A stretch of DNA of 64,000 nucleotides from Modestobacter sp. VKM Ac-2985 (lineage in GTDB: Bacteria; Actinomycetota; Actinomycetes; Mycobacteriales; Geodermatophilaceae): assembly GCF_026967925.1 (NCBI RefSeq), contig NZ_JAPVBI010000003.1:127070-191069 (forward strand), written 5' to 3'. Shown piece by piece: positions 18,291-26,607 of this stretch (its first letter is position 1; every line of letters begins with the position of its first letter). The notes below the pieces were generated by a model. The model was not told the DNA's origin. It did not search any database and was given only the letters and a program-made list of their open reading frames with translations. The position numbers and the translations under genes were made by a program.

Positions 18291-18896
18291 GTGAACAGCT
18301 CTCGCCCCAAGGTCCGGCGCTCCCGCGCGCTGGGCATCCCGCTCACCCCCAAGGACGTCCGCTACTTCGAGCGGCGCCCCTACCCGCCCGGTGAGCACGG
18401 CCGCAAGCGCAAGAACACCAGCGACTACAAGACCCGGCTGCTGGAGAAGCAGCGGCTGCGCGCCCAGTACGACATCAGCGAGACCCAGCTGCGCTCGGCG
18501 TTCGACCGAGCCCGGCGCAGCGGCGGGAAGACCGGCGAGGAGCTGATCACCCACCAGCTCGAGGCCCGGCTGGACGCCACGGTGCTGCGCGCCGGCTTCG
18601 CGCGGACGATCTACCAGGCCCGGCAGACGGTCAGCCACCAGCACGTCACGGTGAACGGCAAGCGGGTCGACCGGCCCAGCTACCAGGTGCAGCCCTACGA
18701 CGTCGTCGAGATCGCTGAGCGCAGCAAGGCCAAGCTCCCCTTCCAGGTCGCCGCCTCCGGCGCCCACGCCGCCGCCCCGGCCTACCTGCAGGTCCAGCTC
18801 TCCGAGCTCCGCTGCGTGGTCCTGCGCCGGCCGCAGCGCGCCGAGGTCCCGGTGGTCTGCGAGGAGCAGCTGGTCGTGGAGTACTACTCCCGCTGA
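18291..18896 (+). CDS. rpsD: 30S ribosomal protein S4
   Basis: A 201-residue small-subunit assembly protein. It starts MNSSRPKVRRSRALGIPLTPKDVRYFERRPYPPGEHG, the version used by Streptomyces (SCO1505 type), and has the S4 RNA-binding domain RLDATVLRAGFARTIYQARQTVSHQHVTVNGKRVD. It lacks an N-terminal four-Cys zinc knuckle. GTG start with GGAGGA four bases upstream. It stands alone, not in the alpha operon. Whether the genome has a second S4 cannot be seen here. The iron box just upstream is unexpected for a ribosomal gene. Confidence 0.93.
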   Translation: MNSSRPKVRRSRALGIPLTPKDVRYFERRPYPPGEHGRKRKNTSDYKTRLLEKQRLRAQYDISETQLRSAFDRARRSGGKTGEELITHQLEARLDATVLRAGFARTIYQARQTVSHQHVTVNGKRVDRPSYQVQPYDVVEIAERSKAKLPFQVAASGAHAAAPAYLQVQLSELRCVVLRRPQRAEVPVVCEEQLVVEYYSR

Positions 18897-18906
18897 GCCG
18901 GGCCGG

Positions 18907-18929
18907 GCCGGGGTCGTTCCGGCCCCGGC
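18907..18929. terminator. hairpin after rpsD
   Basis: GCCGGGG / CCCCGGC arms with a nine-base loop, 11 bases past the rpsD stop, facing the convergent small gene at 18962. Confidence 0.55.
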
Positions 18930-18961
18930 CGTCGGTCGGTGCCCACCGGAGGCGTTCGAGG

Positions 18962-19216
18962 TCAGTCGCGCTGCTCGTCCTCGTCGTCGGGGACGGCCGC
19001 CTGCTGCTCCAGGACGTCGTACTCATCGGCCTCGGGATCGGCGTCCCGCAGGCCCGTCGAGCTTCCCGGGGTTGCGCTGAGCTGCTGCTCGACGGCGTCG
19101 GCCTCCGGGACGTCGGCGCCCACCGGGGTCACCTCGTCGGCGAGTTCCGGGCCGGCCGGGGCGACGGTCCGCTGCTGCTCCAGGCGGTCGGCGTCGTTGG
19201 CTTCGGGGTCGGTCAT
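18962..19216 (-). CDS. small acidic protein with threefold repeat
   Basis: An 84-residue protein with a GAGGAG ribosome-binding site six bases before ATG. It is built of three copies of a short unit: PEANDADRLEQQRTVAPAG, PEADAVEQQLSATPG and PEADEYDVLEQQAAVPD. It is strongly acidic, without hydrophobic core or Cys, and is likely disordered. I do not recognise a function. The clean internal repeat and good start argue that it is real. Confidence 0.7.
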   Translation of the reverse strand: MTDPEANDADRLEQQRTVAPAGPELADEVTPVGADVPEADAVEQQLSATPGSSTGLRDADPEADEYDVLEQQAAVPDDEDEQRD

Positions 19217-19364
19217 GGGGGCTCCTCGCCGGTCGGGGGCCTGGCCGGGTGCCGGGCCGCGCCGTCCTCCCCTGCCCGCACTCCGCCGGTGCGACACCCG
19301 GTCCGGGTGGCGTCGTGGTGACCACCACATGACCCACCGGCGTCCGGCAGGCACAATCGACGAG

Positions 19365-19568
19365 GTGTCAGCACCCGGCGAGTACGAGTACGCCCCGCTG
19401 CGCATCCCGGCGGGCATCTCCCGCTCCGCGGCCGCGCAGCTGATGAGCATGCAGTCCGACACCGGCGGCTGGGAGCTCGCCCGGCTCCAGCTGCACGCCG
19501 ACGGCACCCGCAAGGTGATCATGCGACGCCGGATGCGACTGTCCTACCTCCCCCGCCCCATGGTCTGA
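19365..19568 (+). CDS. DUF5703 family protein
   Basis: A 67-residue small protein. The family pattern is clear: EYEYAPLRIPAGISRSAAAQ, then GGWELARLQLHADGTRKVIMRRR. Function unknown; found across actinobacteria. The GTG at 19365 is preferred because CACAAT lies seven bases upstream (leaderless geometry) and the family usually begins close to EYEY. An ATG at 19329 in the same frame would add 12 residues. Confidence 0.8.
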   Translation: MSAPGEYEYAPLRIPAGISRSAAAQLMSMQSDTGGWELARLQLHADGTRKVIMRRRMRLSYLPRPMV

Positions 19569-19575
19569 GGCCCCG

Positions 19576-20532
19576 TCAGGGGGTGAGGACGACCTTGCCG
19601 ACGGTGCTGCGGTCGGCGATGGCGGCCATCGCCTGCGGGAGCTCGGTGAGCGGCAGCGACTGGCCGACCAGCGGGGCGATGGCGCCGTCGGCGAACAGGT
19701 CGCACAGCGCCTGGTGGACCATGCCGATCCGGGCCGGGTCGTGCTTGCGGTACAGGCCCCAGTGCAGCCCGACGATGCTGTAGTTCTTGACCAGCGCGTG
19801 GTTGACCGGGGCCTGCGGGATGGTGCCGCTGGTGAAGCCGACGACGACCAACCGCCCCTCGAAGGCGATGCACTTGCGCGACTTGTCGAACACCTCGCCG
19901 CCCACCGGGTCGTAGACCACGTCGGCCCCGTGCCCGCCGGTGATCTCCTTGACCAGCGGGACGAAGTCCTCGGCGGTGTAGTCGATGACGTGGTCGGCGC
20001 CGAGGGAACGGCAGACCTCGGTCTTGCGCTCCCCGCCGGCGGTGGCGATCACCTTCGCGCCGGCGGCCTTGCCGAGCTGGATCGCCGCCGTCCCCACGCC
20101 GCCGGCCCCGGCGTGCACCAGCAGCCACTCCCCCGCCTGCAGCGCCGCACGACGGTGCAGGCCGACGTAGCCGGTCTGGTAGGTGAGGTACAGCGAGGCG
20201 GCCTGCTCGTCCGACATCGCGTCGGGCACCGGCCAGGCGGCAGCGGCGTCCATCAGTGCGTACTCGGCGAAGGCTCCCGGCCCGCCGGACGGTGAGCCGA
20301 GCACCCGCTGGCCGGTCTCGACGATCTCCCCGCAGAGCTCGACGCCGGGGGTGAACGGCAGCGGCGGCCGCTCCTGGTACTGCCCCATCGCCATCAGCAC
20401 GTCGGGGAAGTTCAGCCCCGCCGCCCGCACCTTGACCAGCACCTGGCCGTCGGCCGGCGTGGGCTGGTCGACCTCGTCGAGGGACATGACCTCGGCCGGG
20501 TTCCCGAGGGAGTGGACTCGCCATGCGCGCAT
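19576..20532 (-). CDS. NADPH:quinone oxidoreductase family protein
   Basis: A 318-residue zinc-free medium-chain dehydrogenase. It starts MRAWRVHSLGNPAEVMSL, has the GroES-like part (VKVRAAGLNFPDVLMAMGQY), and the nucleotide-binding GAGGVGTAAIQLGKAAGAKVIATA near residue 145. No catalytic-zinc Cys/His set, as in QOR/zeta-crystallin. It reduces quinones or enones with NADPH. Its stop is eight bases from the convergent DUF5703 stop. Confidence 0.92.
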   Translation of the reverse strand: MRAWRVHSLGNPAEVMSLDEVDQPTPADGQVLVKVRAAGLNFPDVLMAMGQYQERPPLPFTPGVELCGEIVETGQRVLGSPSGGPGAFAEYALMDAAAAWPVPDAMSDEQAASLYLTYQTGYVGLHRRAALQAGEWLLVHAGAGGVGTAAIQLGKAAGAKVIATAGGERKTEVCRSLGADHVIDYTAEDFVPLVKEITGGHGADVVYDPVGGEVFDKSRKCIAFEGRLVVVGFTSGTIPQAPVNHALVKNYSIVGLHWGLYRKHDPARIGMVHQALCDLFADGAIAPLVGQSLPLTELPQAMAAIADRSTVGKVVLTP

Positions 20533-20670
20533 GTCCGGCACCCTGCCAGAGCGGCGGTGACGCCGGTCACCCGGGGGCCGAGGACTGGTTGCACGAAACC
20601 GGGCGCCTCGTACTCTGGAACGGTTGGCGTCGAGAGGACGGCGTCGCCGGACACCGGAGGACGAACCACC

Positions 20671-21411
20671 GTGAGCTCGACCATCGACCCCGTCGCCGTG
20701 CGCACCCTGGGCCGGCTCGGCGCTGACCTGGCCGCAGGCAGCCCCTCCCACGACCTCGTCGAACGCCTCGTCGACGACCTGAACCGGCCGTTCGGGCTGG
20801 ACTTCTCCATCCGGTACGAGCTCCCCCCGGCGGCCGACGAGCTTCGCCTGCACACCACCATCGGGGTGGCCGAGCAGCACCGACCGGACCTCGCGGTGGT
20901 CCCGCTCGGTGTCGCCGTCTGCGGGATGGTCGCCGAACACCGCCGTCCGGAGGCGCACGCCCGGGTGGACGCCGACCCCGACGAGCGGCTGGCCCTGGCC
21001 CGGGAGTTGGACGCCACCGCCTACGCCAGCTTCCCGCTGACCGCGGGACCGGCCGTGCTCGGCACCCTGTCGATGGGCTCCCGGACCCGCCCCGAGTTCG
21101 GCGCTGCGGAGCTGGCGGTCCTGGGAGCGGCCGCCGACCTGGTCACCGTGGCCGCGGCGCGCGAACTCGACCGCGCGGTCGTCGAGTCGGCCCTCGCCGC
21201 GCAGGCCGAGGCCGAGGAGCGCGTCGCCCACCTGGAGACGGCCCTGGTCACCAACCGCACCATCGCCACCGCCATCGGCGTGGTGATGACGCGCCATCGG
21301 GTGACCGAGCAGCAGGCCCACCGGTGGCTGGTCGAGGCCAGTCAGCGCACCAACCGCAAGCTCCGGGTGGTCGCCGAGCACATCGTGCACACCGGTTCGC
21401 TGGAGGTCTGA
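20671..21411 (+). CDS. GAF and ANTAR domain protein
   Basis: A 246-residue cytoplasmic regulator. A GAF-type sensor covers residues 10-165 (LHTTIGVAEQHRPD..., ending YASFPLTAGPAVLGTLSMGS). A helical stretch rich in Ala/Glu leads to the ANTAR RNA-binding domain (NRTIATAIGVVMTRHRVTEQQAHRWLVEASQ) at about 195-246. ANTAR proteins act as antiterminators on dual-hairpin RNAs. The ligand is unknown. GTG start with GGAGGA ten bases upstream. Confidence 0.9.
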   Translation: MSSTIDPVAVRTLGRLGADLAAGSPSHDLVERLVDDLNRPFGLDFSIRYELPPAADELRLHTTIGVAEQHRPDLAVVPLGVAVCGMVAEHRRPEAHARVDADPDERLALARELDATAYASFPLTAGPAVLGTLSMGSRTRPEFGAAELAVLGAAADLVTVAAARELDRAVVESALAAQAEAEERVAHLETALVTNRTIATAIGVVMTRHRVTEQQAHRWLVEASQRTNRKLRVVAEHIVHTGSLEV

Positions 21412-21417
21412 CCCGGC

Positions 21418-22245
21418 TCAGCGCATCGAGGGCGGCCGCAGCGCGGTGGGGACGACGGCGGTCTCGCCGCTCGTGGTCCGGGCGGCCGGCACCCCCTTGA
21501 ACCTGTACGGCACGGCCCCCACCCCCGGCTGGACGACGTAGGCCGCACCGGGCTCGGCGCCGGCCCAGGCTGCGACCATCGCCTCGGCGACCTCGCCGGC
21601 CGACAGCACCGGGAAGTCGGCGGCGGCGAACTCCTCACGCAGCGGGTCGATGATCGCGGTGTCGGCGAAGCCGGGGCAGATCGCGGAGATGGTGATGCCG
21701 TCGTCGACGAGACGGGAGGCCATCGACCGCACGAAAGCGACCGCCCCGCCCTTGGCGACGCTGTAGCCGGGGTCGGTGGCCATCGGCGACAGGCCGGCCA
21801 GCGAGGCGGTCACCACGATCGACCCGCCACCGGCACGACGCAGGGCCGGCAGCGCAGCCTCGGTGCCGTAGACGACGCCGAAGAGATCGACGTCGACCAC
21901 CCTGAGGAACTCGTCGACGTCCAGGGCGTGCCGGGACTGCCCGGCGATGCCGGCGTTGAGGAAGACGGCGTCCAGCCGGCCGTGCTCTGCCTCCACCGCG
22001 GCGACCACGGCGGCGTTGGCCGCCCGGTCGGTGACGTCGAGGGCCGCGAAGTGCGCCCCCAGGCCCGCGGCGACCTCGCGGTTGGCCGGGCTGTCGAGGT
22101 CGGCGAGGACGACGGTCACCCCGCGCTCGCGGAGCAAGGTGGCGAGGGCGCGGCCGAAGCCGCCGGTCCCTCCGGTGACGAGGGCGACGTCGCCAGGGGC
22201 GGGAGAACCGGGCGTGGGAGTGGTGTCGGTCACGCCCGGCATCAC
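21418..22245 (-). CDS. short-chain dehydrogenase/reductase
   Basis: A 275-residue classical SDR. Cofactor motif is TGGTGGFGRALA near residue 25, NAGIAG near 105, catalytic Ser in VVTASLAGLS and YSVAKGGAVAFVRS (Tyr-x3-Lys) near 165. After PGFADTAI comes the usual C-terminal region. An Asp after beta-2 (LADLDS) suggests NAD preference. The start sits one base after the M20 peptidase stop, so the two genes form an operon. Substrate unknown. Confidence 0.92.
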   Translation of the reverse strand: MMPGVTDTTPTPGSPAPGDVALVTGGTGGFGRALATLLRERGVTVVLADLDSPANREVAAGLGAHFAALDVTDRAANAAVVAAVEAEHGRLDAVFLNAGIAGQSRHALDVDEFLRVVDVDLFGVVYGTEAALPALRRAGGGSIVVTASLAGLSPMATDPGYSVAKGGAVAFVRSMASRLVDDGITISAICPGFADTAIIDPLREEFAAADFPVLSAGEVAEAMVAAWAGAEPGAAYVVQPGVGAVPYRFKGVPAARTTSGETAVVPTALRPPSMR

Positions 22246-22246
22246 A

Positions 22247-23569
22247 TCACGCCTGGCGGAGGAACCGGTCGAGCACCCGGATGCCGAACTGCATCGAGTC
22301 GATGGAGATGCGCTCGTCGATGCCGTGGAACAGCGAGGCGAAGTCCAGCTCGGCGGGGAGCTTGAGCGGGGAGAACCCGAAACAGCGCATGCCCAGCGTC
22401 TCGAAGCTCTTGGCGTCGGTGCCGCCGCTCATGGTGAACGGGACGGCGCGGGCGCCCGGGTCCTCGGCCTGCAGCGCCTGGACCATCAGGTCGACCGAGG
22501 GGCCGTCGAACGTCGTCTCCACGGCCTGGTCGTAGGTGATCCACTCGCGGGTGACGCCCTCGCCGATCAGCTCGTCCAGCTGACCCTCGAACTCCGCCTC
22601 CTGGCCGTACAGGAAGCGGCCGTCGATGGTCGCGCTGGCGGTGCCGGGGATGACGTTGGTCTTGTAGCCGGCGTCGAGCATCGTGGGGTTGACCGTGTTG
22701 CGCAGGGCCGCGCCGATCATCCGGCTGATGCTGCCCAGCCGGGCCAGCGCCTCGTCGGGCTGGTCCGGGTCGATCTCCACCCCGTAGGCGTCGCTGACCG
22801 CGTCGAGGAACTCGCGCATCGGCGGGGTGAGCACGGTGGGGAGCCGGGTGGTGCCGATCCGGGCGACCGCCGCGGCCAGCCGGGTGACGGCGTTGTCGTC
22901 GTGCACGAAGGAGCCGTGCCCAGGGCGGCCCTGGGCCGTGAGCTTCATCCAGGCCAGGCCCTTCTCCGCGGTCTGCACGAGGTAGAGGCGCAGGTCGTCG
23001 CGGACGGTGATGCTGAAGCCGCCGACCTCGCTGATCGCCTCGGTGCAGCCCTCGAAGAGGTAGGCGTGGTGGTCGACCATGTAGTGGGCGCCCTTGCGGC
23101 CGCCGGCCTCCTCGTCGGCGACGAAGGCCAGCACGATGTCGCGGTCGGGCTTCACGCCGGTGCGGGCCCAGTCGCGCACCAGCGCCAGGGTCATCGCGTC
23201 CATGTCCTTCATGTCGACCGCGCCGCGGCCCCACACGTAGCCGTCACGCTGCTCACCGCTGAACGGGTGGACGCTCCACTCGGCCGGGTCGGCCGGGACG
23301 ACGTCCAGGTGGCCGTGGACCAGCATCGCCGGGCGGTCCCGGTTCGTGCCCTCGATCCGGGCGACCAGGCTGGCGCGGCCCGGCTCGGACTCGTGGATGA
23401 CGCTGTCGATCCCCACCTCGTCGAGCTTGGCGGCGACCCACTCGGCGGCCTTCCGCTCCCCCGCGCTGGTGGCGGAGTCGCCGGTGTTGGTGGTGTCGAT
23501 GCGGATCAGGTCGGAGAGCAGGTCCGCGACCTCGGACTGGGCACCGGCCAGGGGCGTGGGCTGCGACAT
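22247..23569 (-). CDS. M20 family metallopeptidase/deacylase
   Basis: A 440-residue cytoplasmic di-zinc hydrolase of the M20 family. Metal ligands: LVHGHLDVVP (His, residue 84 region), GRGAVDMKD (bridging Asp), FVADEEAGG (catalytic Glu and Glu ligand), and the C-terminal FHGIDERI His. The dimerisation lid (TAQGRPGHGSFVHDDNAV) is intact. Resembles the Acy1/dipeptidase-like group; substrate unknown. First gene of a two-gene operon with the SDR. Confidence 0.92.
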   Translation of the reverse strand: MSQPTPLAGAQSEVADLLSDLIRIDTTNTGDSATSAGERKAAEWVAAKLDEVGIDSVIHESEPGRASLVARIEGTNRDRPAMLVHGHLDVVPADPAEWSVHPFSGEQRDGYVWGRGAVDMKDMDAMTLALVRDWARTGVKPDRDIVLAFVADEEAGGRKGAHYMVDHHAYLFEGCTEAISEVGGFSITVRDDLRLYLVQTAEKGLAWMKLTAQGRPGHGSFVHDDNAVTRLAAAVARIGTTRLPTVLTPPMREFLDAVSDAYGVEIDPDQPDEALARLGSISRMIGAALRNTVNPTMLDAGYKTNVIPGTASATIDGRFLYGQEAEFEGQLDELIGEGVTREWITYDQAVETTFDGPSVDLMVQALQAEDPGARAVPFTMSGGTDAKSFETLGMRCFGFSPLKLPAELDFASLFHGIDERISIDSMQFGIRVLDRFLRQA

Positions 23570-23619
23570 GCGGTCGATGGTGCCACCGGCCCCTGTCCCG
23601 ACCCGGGAGCGGCCTCGGT

Positions 23620-23625
23620 TATGCT
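23620..23625 (+). promoter_or_regulatory. -10 box of tRNA-Leu
   Basis: TATGCT 31 bases before the tRNA 5' end, with a weak -35 (CTGTCC) about 20 bases further upstream. This is the only good promoter-like hexamer in the gap. Confidence 0.45.
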
Positions 23626-23655
23626 GGTCGAGGCGCTCCGCGGAGTGCCCACCTT

Positions 23656-23740
23656 GTCCGGGTGGCGGAATGGCAGACGCGCTAGCTTGAGGTGCTAGTG
23701 CCCTTTATCGGGCGTGGGGGTTCAAGTCCCCCCTCGGACA
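23656..23740 (+). tRNA. tRNA-Leu(GAG)
   Basis: An 85-base class II tRNA. Acceptor stem GTCCGGG pairs with CTCGGAC (one G-T pair). The anticodon loop TTGAGGT (23687-23693) gives anticodon GAG on a five-base stem. A long variable arm (TGCCCTTTATCGGGCG) follows, then the T arm GGGGG-TTCAAGT-CCCCC. Discriminator A; the full CCA is not encoded (ACCG). It decodes CUC/CUU Leu codons. The 3' end is a likely integration target; see the duplicate at 32956. Confidence 0.96.
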
Positions 23741-23747
23741 CCGAGTT

Positions 23748-23780
23748 GAACCCCCACGGTCTTCAGGGCAGTGGGGGTTC
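23748..23780. terminator. hairpin after tRNA-Leu
   Basis: Perfect ten-base arms GAACCCCCAC / GTGGGGGTTC with a 13-base loop, seven bases past the tRNA, followed by a pyrimidine-rich stretch. Likely the tRNA terminator. An almost identical hairpin is found at 32974-33007. Confidence 0.75.
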
Positions 23781-23965
23781 TCCTGCTTCTGACGTCGGCA
23801 CGTTGGCTCGACCCCTGAGGACTGGAGCCGGCCAGCTGGTCGACATCCTCAGCCGCCCGGCTGTTTCCGCATGGGTCTACGGTCCACCGAACCGGGGGCA
23901 GTCCCGGACACCGGTTTCGACCGCTGAAGTGCTTCCCGGTGCCCAGGGGTGCACCTCGCTGCTGA

Positions 23966-24793
23966 CTAGTTGGCGTTGAGACCGAACCGCCGGGTGAGCA
24001 GCTTGGACTTCCAGTACGACTCGATCTGCTCGATGGTGTCGTCGGGGGTGTTGCCGTCGACGACCTCGAGCACCGACACCTGGTAGTGCCGGCGGCCGTG
24101 GCGGGCGACGGCCTTGAGCCGGACGTCGCCGCCGTCACCGCCGTTGGCGTACTCCAGCCAGCGGCCGAGCAGGCTGTCGGCACCCTTCGCCGAGCCGACG
24201 TACTGCTGTCCGGACTCGACGTCGACCAGCAGGTACACGCCCTTCACGGCGCGCAGGACCTGCTGCCAGCCGTGCGGGAGGGTGGGGATGTCGTCGACCC
24301 GTCGGACGAACTCGCGGAACCCGGGAAAACGGGGTTCGTACTGCTCGGCGATCTCGAGGACCGGCTTCGGCTGATTGGCGGCTCGCTGGACCCAGCTCCG
24401 AGTGCCGGCCCCCCAGTCGATGACGATCTTGTCGGTGTAGCCGCCGAGTTGCTCGAGCAGCCGCAGGTCGTAGCTCTGGTAGCCGGACACGTCGACGCCG
24501 GTCAGGGCCTCGACGCTGCCGGCCGGGCAAGTGTTGCTGCCGGCGACCTCGTAGAGGCCGACGAACACGGTTCTGCGGGCCTCGGTCACGATGAAGCTGG
24601 CGAGCAGGTCTCCCACGTCGAACAGGCTGCGCTGCTGGACGCTCTGGTACCGCTCGAACGTTGATCTGTCGTTGCGCCAGGCCTCGTAGAGCCGGCCGAC
24701 CTTCACCCGGTTGTCCTGGTGTCGGACCAGACGGACCTTCGCCGGGTCGACACCCTCGAGGGACAGCAGGTCGTTGAACGTCAGCATCGGCAT
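23966..24793 (-). CDS. GIY-YIG nuclease-domain protein
   Basis: A 275-residue protein. The C-terminal 90 residues form a GIY-YIG-like domain: KGVYLLVDVESGQQYVGSAKGADSLLGRWLEYANGG, with GVY standing for GIY and YVG for YIG, then Arg and a Glu-rich end (DDTIEQIESYWKSKLL). The N-terminal 170 residues (MPMLTFNDLLSLEGVDPAKVRLVRHQ) are a domain I do not recognise, with no membrane segment. The protein is probably a nuclease or DNA-binding protein; it is the first gene after the tRNA in the accessory segment. A role in defence or mobility is possible but unproven. Confidence 0.75.
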   Translation of the reverse strand: MPMLTFNDLLSLEGVDPAKVRLVRHQDNRVKVGRLYEAWRNDRSTFERYQSVQQRSLFDVGDLLASFIVTEARRTVFVGLYEVAGSNTCPAGSVEALTGVDVSGYQSYDLRLLEQLGGYTDKIVIDWGAGTRSWVQRAANQPKPVLEIAEQYEPRFPGFREFVRRVDDIPTLPHGWQQVLRAVKGVYLLVDVESGQQYVGSAKGADSLLGRWLEYANGGDGGDVRLKAVARHGRRHYQVSVLEVVDGNTPDDTIEQIESYWKSKLLTRRFGLNAN

Positions 24794-24891
24794 CCCCCGG
24801 GGTCAGCGCCTCGGCGACACGATCTCGAGACGCCCGGCCAGCTGCACGGTAGCTTCGATCCCCGGAGTGATCTCCGGGCAACCGCCGGGGT

Positions 24892-25251
24892 TCAGCCGCC
24901 TGGCACCAGCCTGATGACCGCTCCAGTCAGGCCGACGACGAATGGCCCGAGATCCTCGAAGTCGAACTCGAGGACCGGATTGAGGAGTCGTGGACCTTTC
25001 CCGTGGCCGCCGGCGGGCGTGTCACGGCGATGACAGAGCGCGCGAGCTGGAGCTTCGACGAGATCGTCGGCGCCTGTCCGGACGTTCCGCCCGGGTGATG
25101 GGTCGCTCCCGCCGTCGCCGGGTCGGTCGGGAGCGATCACCCGCAGCTCCTGCCGCCGATGCTGCTCGTGGTGCGCAACCACGCCGAGCCGGCCGCCCGG
25201 TGTGCCGTGCAGGAAGAGCAGCGGGACGCCGTCCCAGGCGCCGTACTCGGC
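24892..25251 (-). pseudogene. alpha/beta-hydrolase remnant
   Basis: Reading on the minus strand from 25251, the frame gives EYGAWDGVPLLFLHGTPGG, then RVIAPDRPG-type sequence (RVIAPDRPGDGGSDPSPGR) and GADDLVEAPARAL. This is the usual N-terminal half of an alpha/beta hydrolase. The frame is closed by a stop just upstream (25252-25254), there is no start codon, and the nucleophile Ser region has been lost. Decayed fragment, typical of accessory DNA. A hairpin (TCGCTCCCG / CGGGAGCGA, about 25102-25135) lies inside. Confidence 0.55.
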
Positions 25252-25298
25252 TCAGCTGTAGCGGCGGCCGTCCCGGAGGGGCCGGACCGACAGCTCGT

Positions 25299-26522
25299 TC
25301 ATGAGCGCAAGCTCACGCGGGCGTCGGCCAGCTCGCCGGTCATGGTCACTCCGAGCAGCTGCATGGTCCGCTCGTACTCGATGCGCAGGATCGTCAGTGC
25401 ACGCTGCACGCCGGCCTCGCCGCCGGCCATCAGGCCGTAGAGGTAGCCGCGGCCGATGAATGCGGCCGTGGCCCCGAGGCCGACCGCGGCGGCGATGTCG
25501 GCTCCGCTGCGCACGCCGCCGTCGAGGAACACCGCCATCTCCTCGCCCACCGCGTCGCGCACGTGCGGCAGCAGGTCGAGCGGGGCCGGTGCGCGGTCGA
25601 GTTGCCGGCCACCGTGGTTGGAGACGACGAGGCCATCGACCCCGATGCCGGCCAGGCTCTGGGCGTCGACGACGTCCTGCACGCCCTTGACGAGGAGCTT
25701 GCCGCCCCAGGCGCTCCGGATCCACTCGATGTCGGCGAGCGTGACGCCCGGGTCGAACATCGTGTTGACGATGCCGGCCAGGTCGCCCGGAGCGCCTCCG
25801 ACGGTGGCGAAGGCGAGAGGCTCGCTGGTGAGGAAGTCCGCCCACCACGCGGGACGGCCCACGGCCTGCAGGGCACTGCGCCACCGCAGCGACGGGGGCA
25901 TGGTCAGGCCGTGCCGGACGTCGCGCAGCCGGGCGCCCGCGACCGGCACGTCCACGGTGAGCACGAGCACGTCCATGCCGGCGTCCCGGGCCAGCTGGAG
26001 ACTGTCCCGGCTGCGGCCGCGGTCCCGGACGACGTAGAGCTGGAACCAGTTCCACCCCTCCGGGGCGGCTGCGGCCACGTCGGTGGCGGTCGTGGTCCCC
26101 ATCGTCGACAGCGTGTAGGGGATCCCGGCCGCTGCAGCGGCGCGGGCGACGGCCGACTCGCCCCCGCGGTGCATCATCCGGGTGAAGCCCGTCGGGCCCA
26201 GCACGAGCGGGAGAGCGATGCTGCGCCCGAGCACGTCCGTGCTGGTGGACACGGTGCCGACGTCGCGGAGGACACGCGGTCGGAAGGTGACCCGGTCGAA
26301 GGCCTCGACGGACGCTCGAAGCGAGCGCTCGCTCTCGGCACCGCCATCGACGTAGTCGAAGACCATCCGGGGCGCGCGCCGGCGGGCGAGCAGCCGCAGA
26401 TCGCCGATGTCGGCGGCCTGCGCGAGCCTCGTGGTGGTCGTCGGCAGGGTGGGGACGGGCGGGAGCATCGGGCGCAGCTCGCGCCACCGGGGGCGACGGC
26501 GCGGGCCGACTGTGCTGGTCAT
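25299..26522 (-). CDS. FMN-dependent alpha-hydroxy-acid oxidase/dehydrogenase
   Basis: A 407-residue TIM-barrel flavoenzyme that oxidises L-2-hydroxy acids to 2-oxo acids. The family signature SNHGGRQLD with catalytic His is near residue 304; FDYVDGGAESE opens the domain, with TFRPRVLRD, LYVVRDRG and LDGGVRSGADI for FMN binding. It lies closest to lactate dehydrogenase LldD, mandelate dehydrogenase and lactate oxidases; the loop that sets the substrate and electron acceptor is not decisive by eye. GAGGACCTCTC before ATG. It is followed, in the same direction, by nothing functional and preceded by the LIV importer operon. Confidence 0.9.
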   Translation of the reverse strand: MTSTVGPRRRPRWRELRPMLPPVPTLPTTTTRLAQAADIGDLRLLARRRAPRMVFDYVDGGAESERSLRASVEAFDRVTFRPRVLRDVGTVSTSTDVLGRSIALPLVLGPTGFTRMMHRGGESAVARAAAAAGIPYTLSTMGTTTATDVAAAAPEGWNWFQLYVVRDRGRSRDSLQLARDAGMDVLVLTVDVPVAGARLRDVRHGLTMPPSLRWRSALQAVGRPAWWADFLTSEPLAFATVGGAPGDLAGIVNTMFDPGVTLADIEWIRSAWGGKLLVKGVQDVVDAQSLAGIGVDGLVVSNHGGRQLDRAPAPLDLLPHVRDAVGEEMAVFLDGGVRSGADIAAAVGLGATAAFIGRGYLYGLMAGGEAGVQRALTILRIEYERTMQLLGVTMTGELADARVSLRS

Positions 26523-26607
26523 GAGAGGTCCTCGTGGTCCGGGCGCGGTGGGGACGGCGGTCGAGTGGGGGCAGCCTGCACGTGCTGGGACGACGGGCCG
26601 CCCGGCG

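Noticed and set aside
23741-23979. Integrase or plus-strand gene directly after tRNA-Leu
   Set aside because: The open frame contains the terminator hairpin and tRNA end and shows no recombinase motifs.
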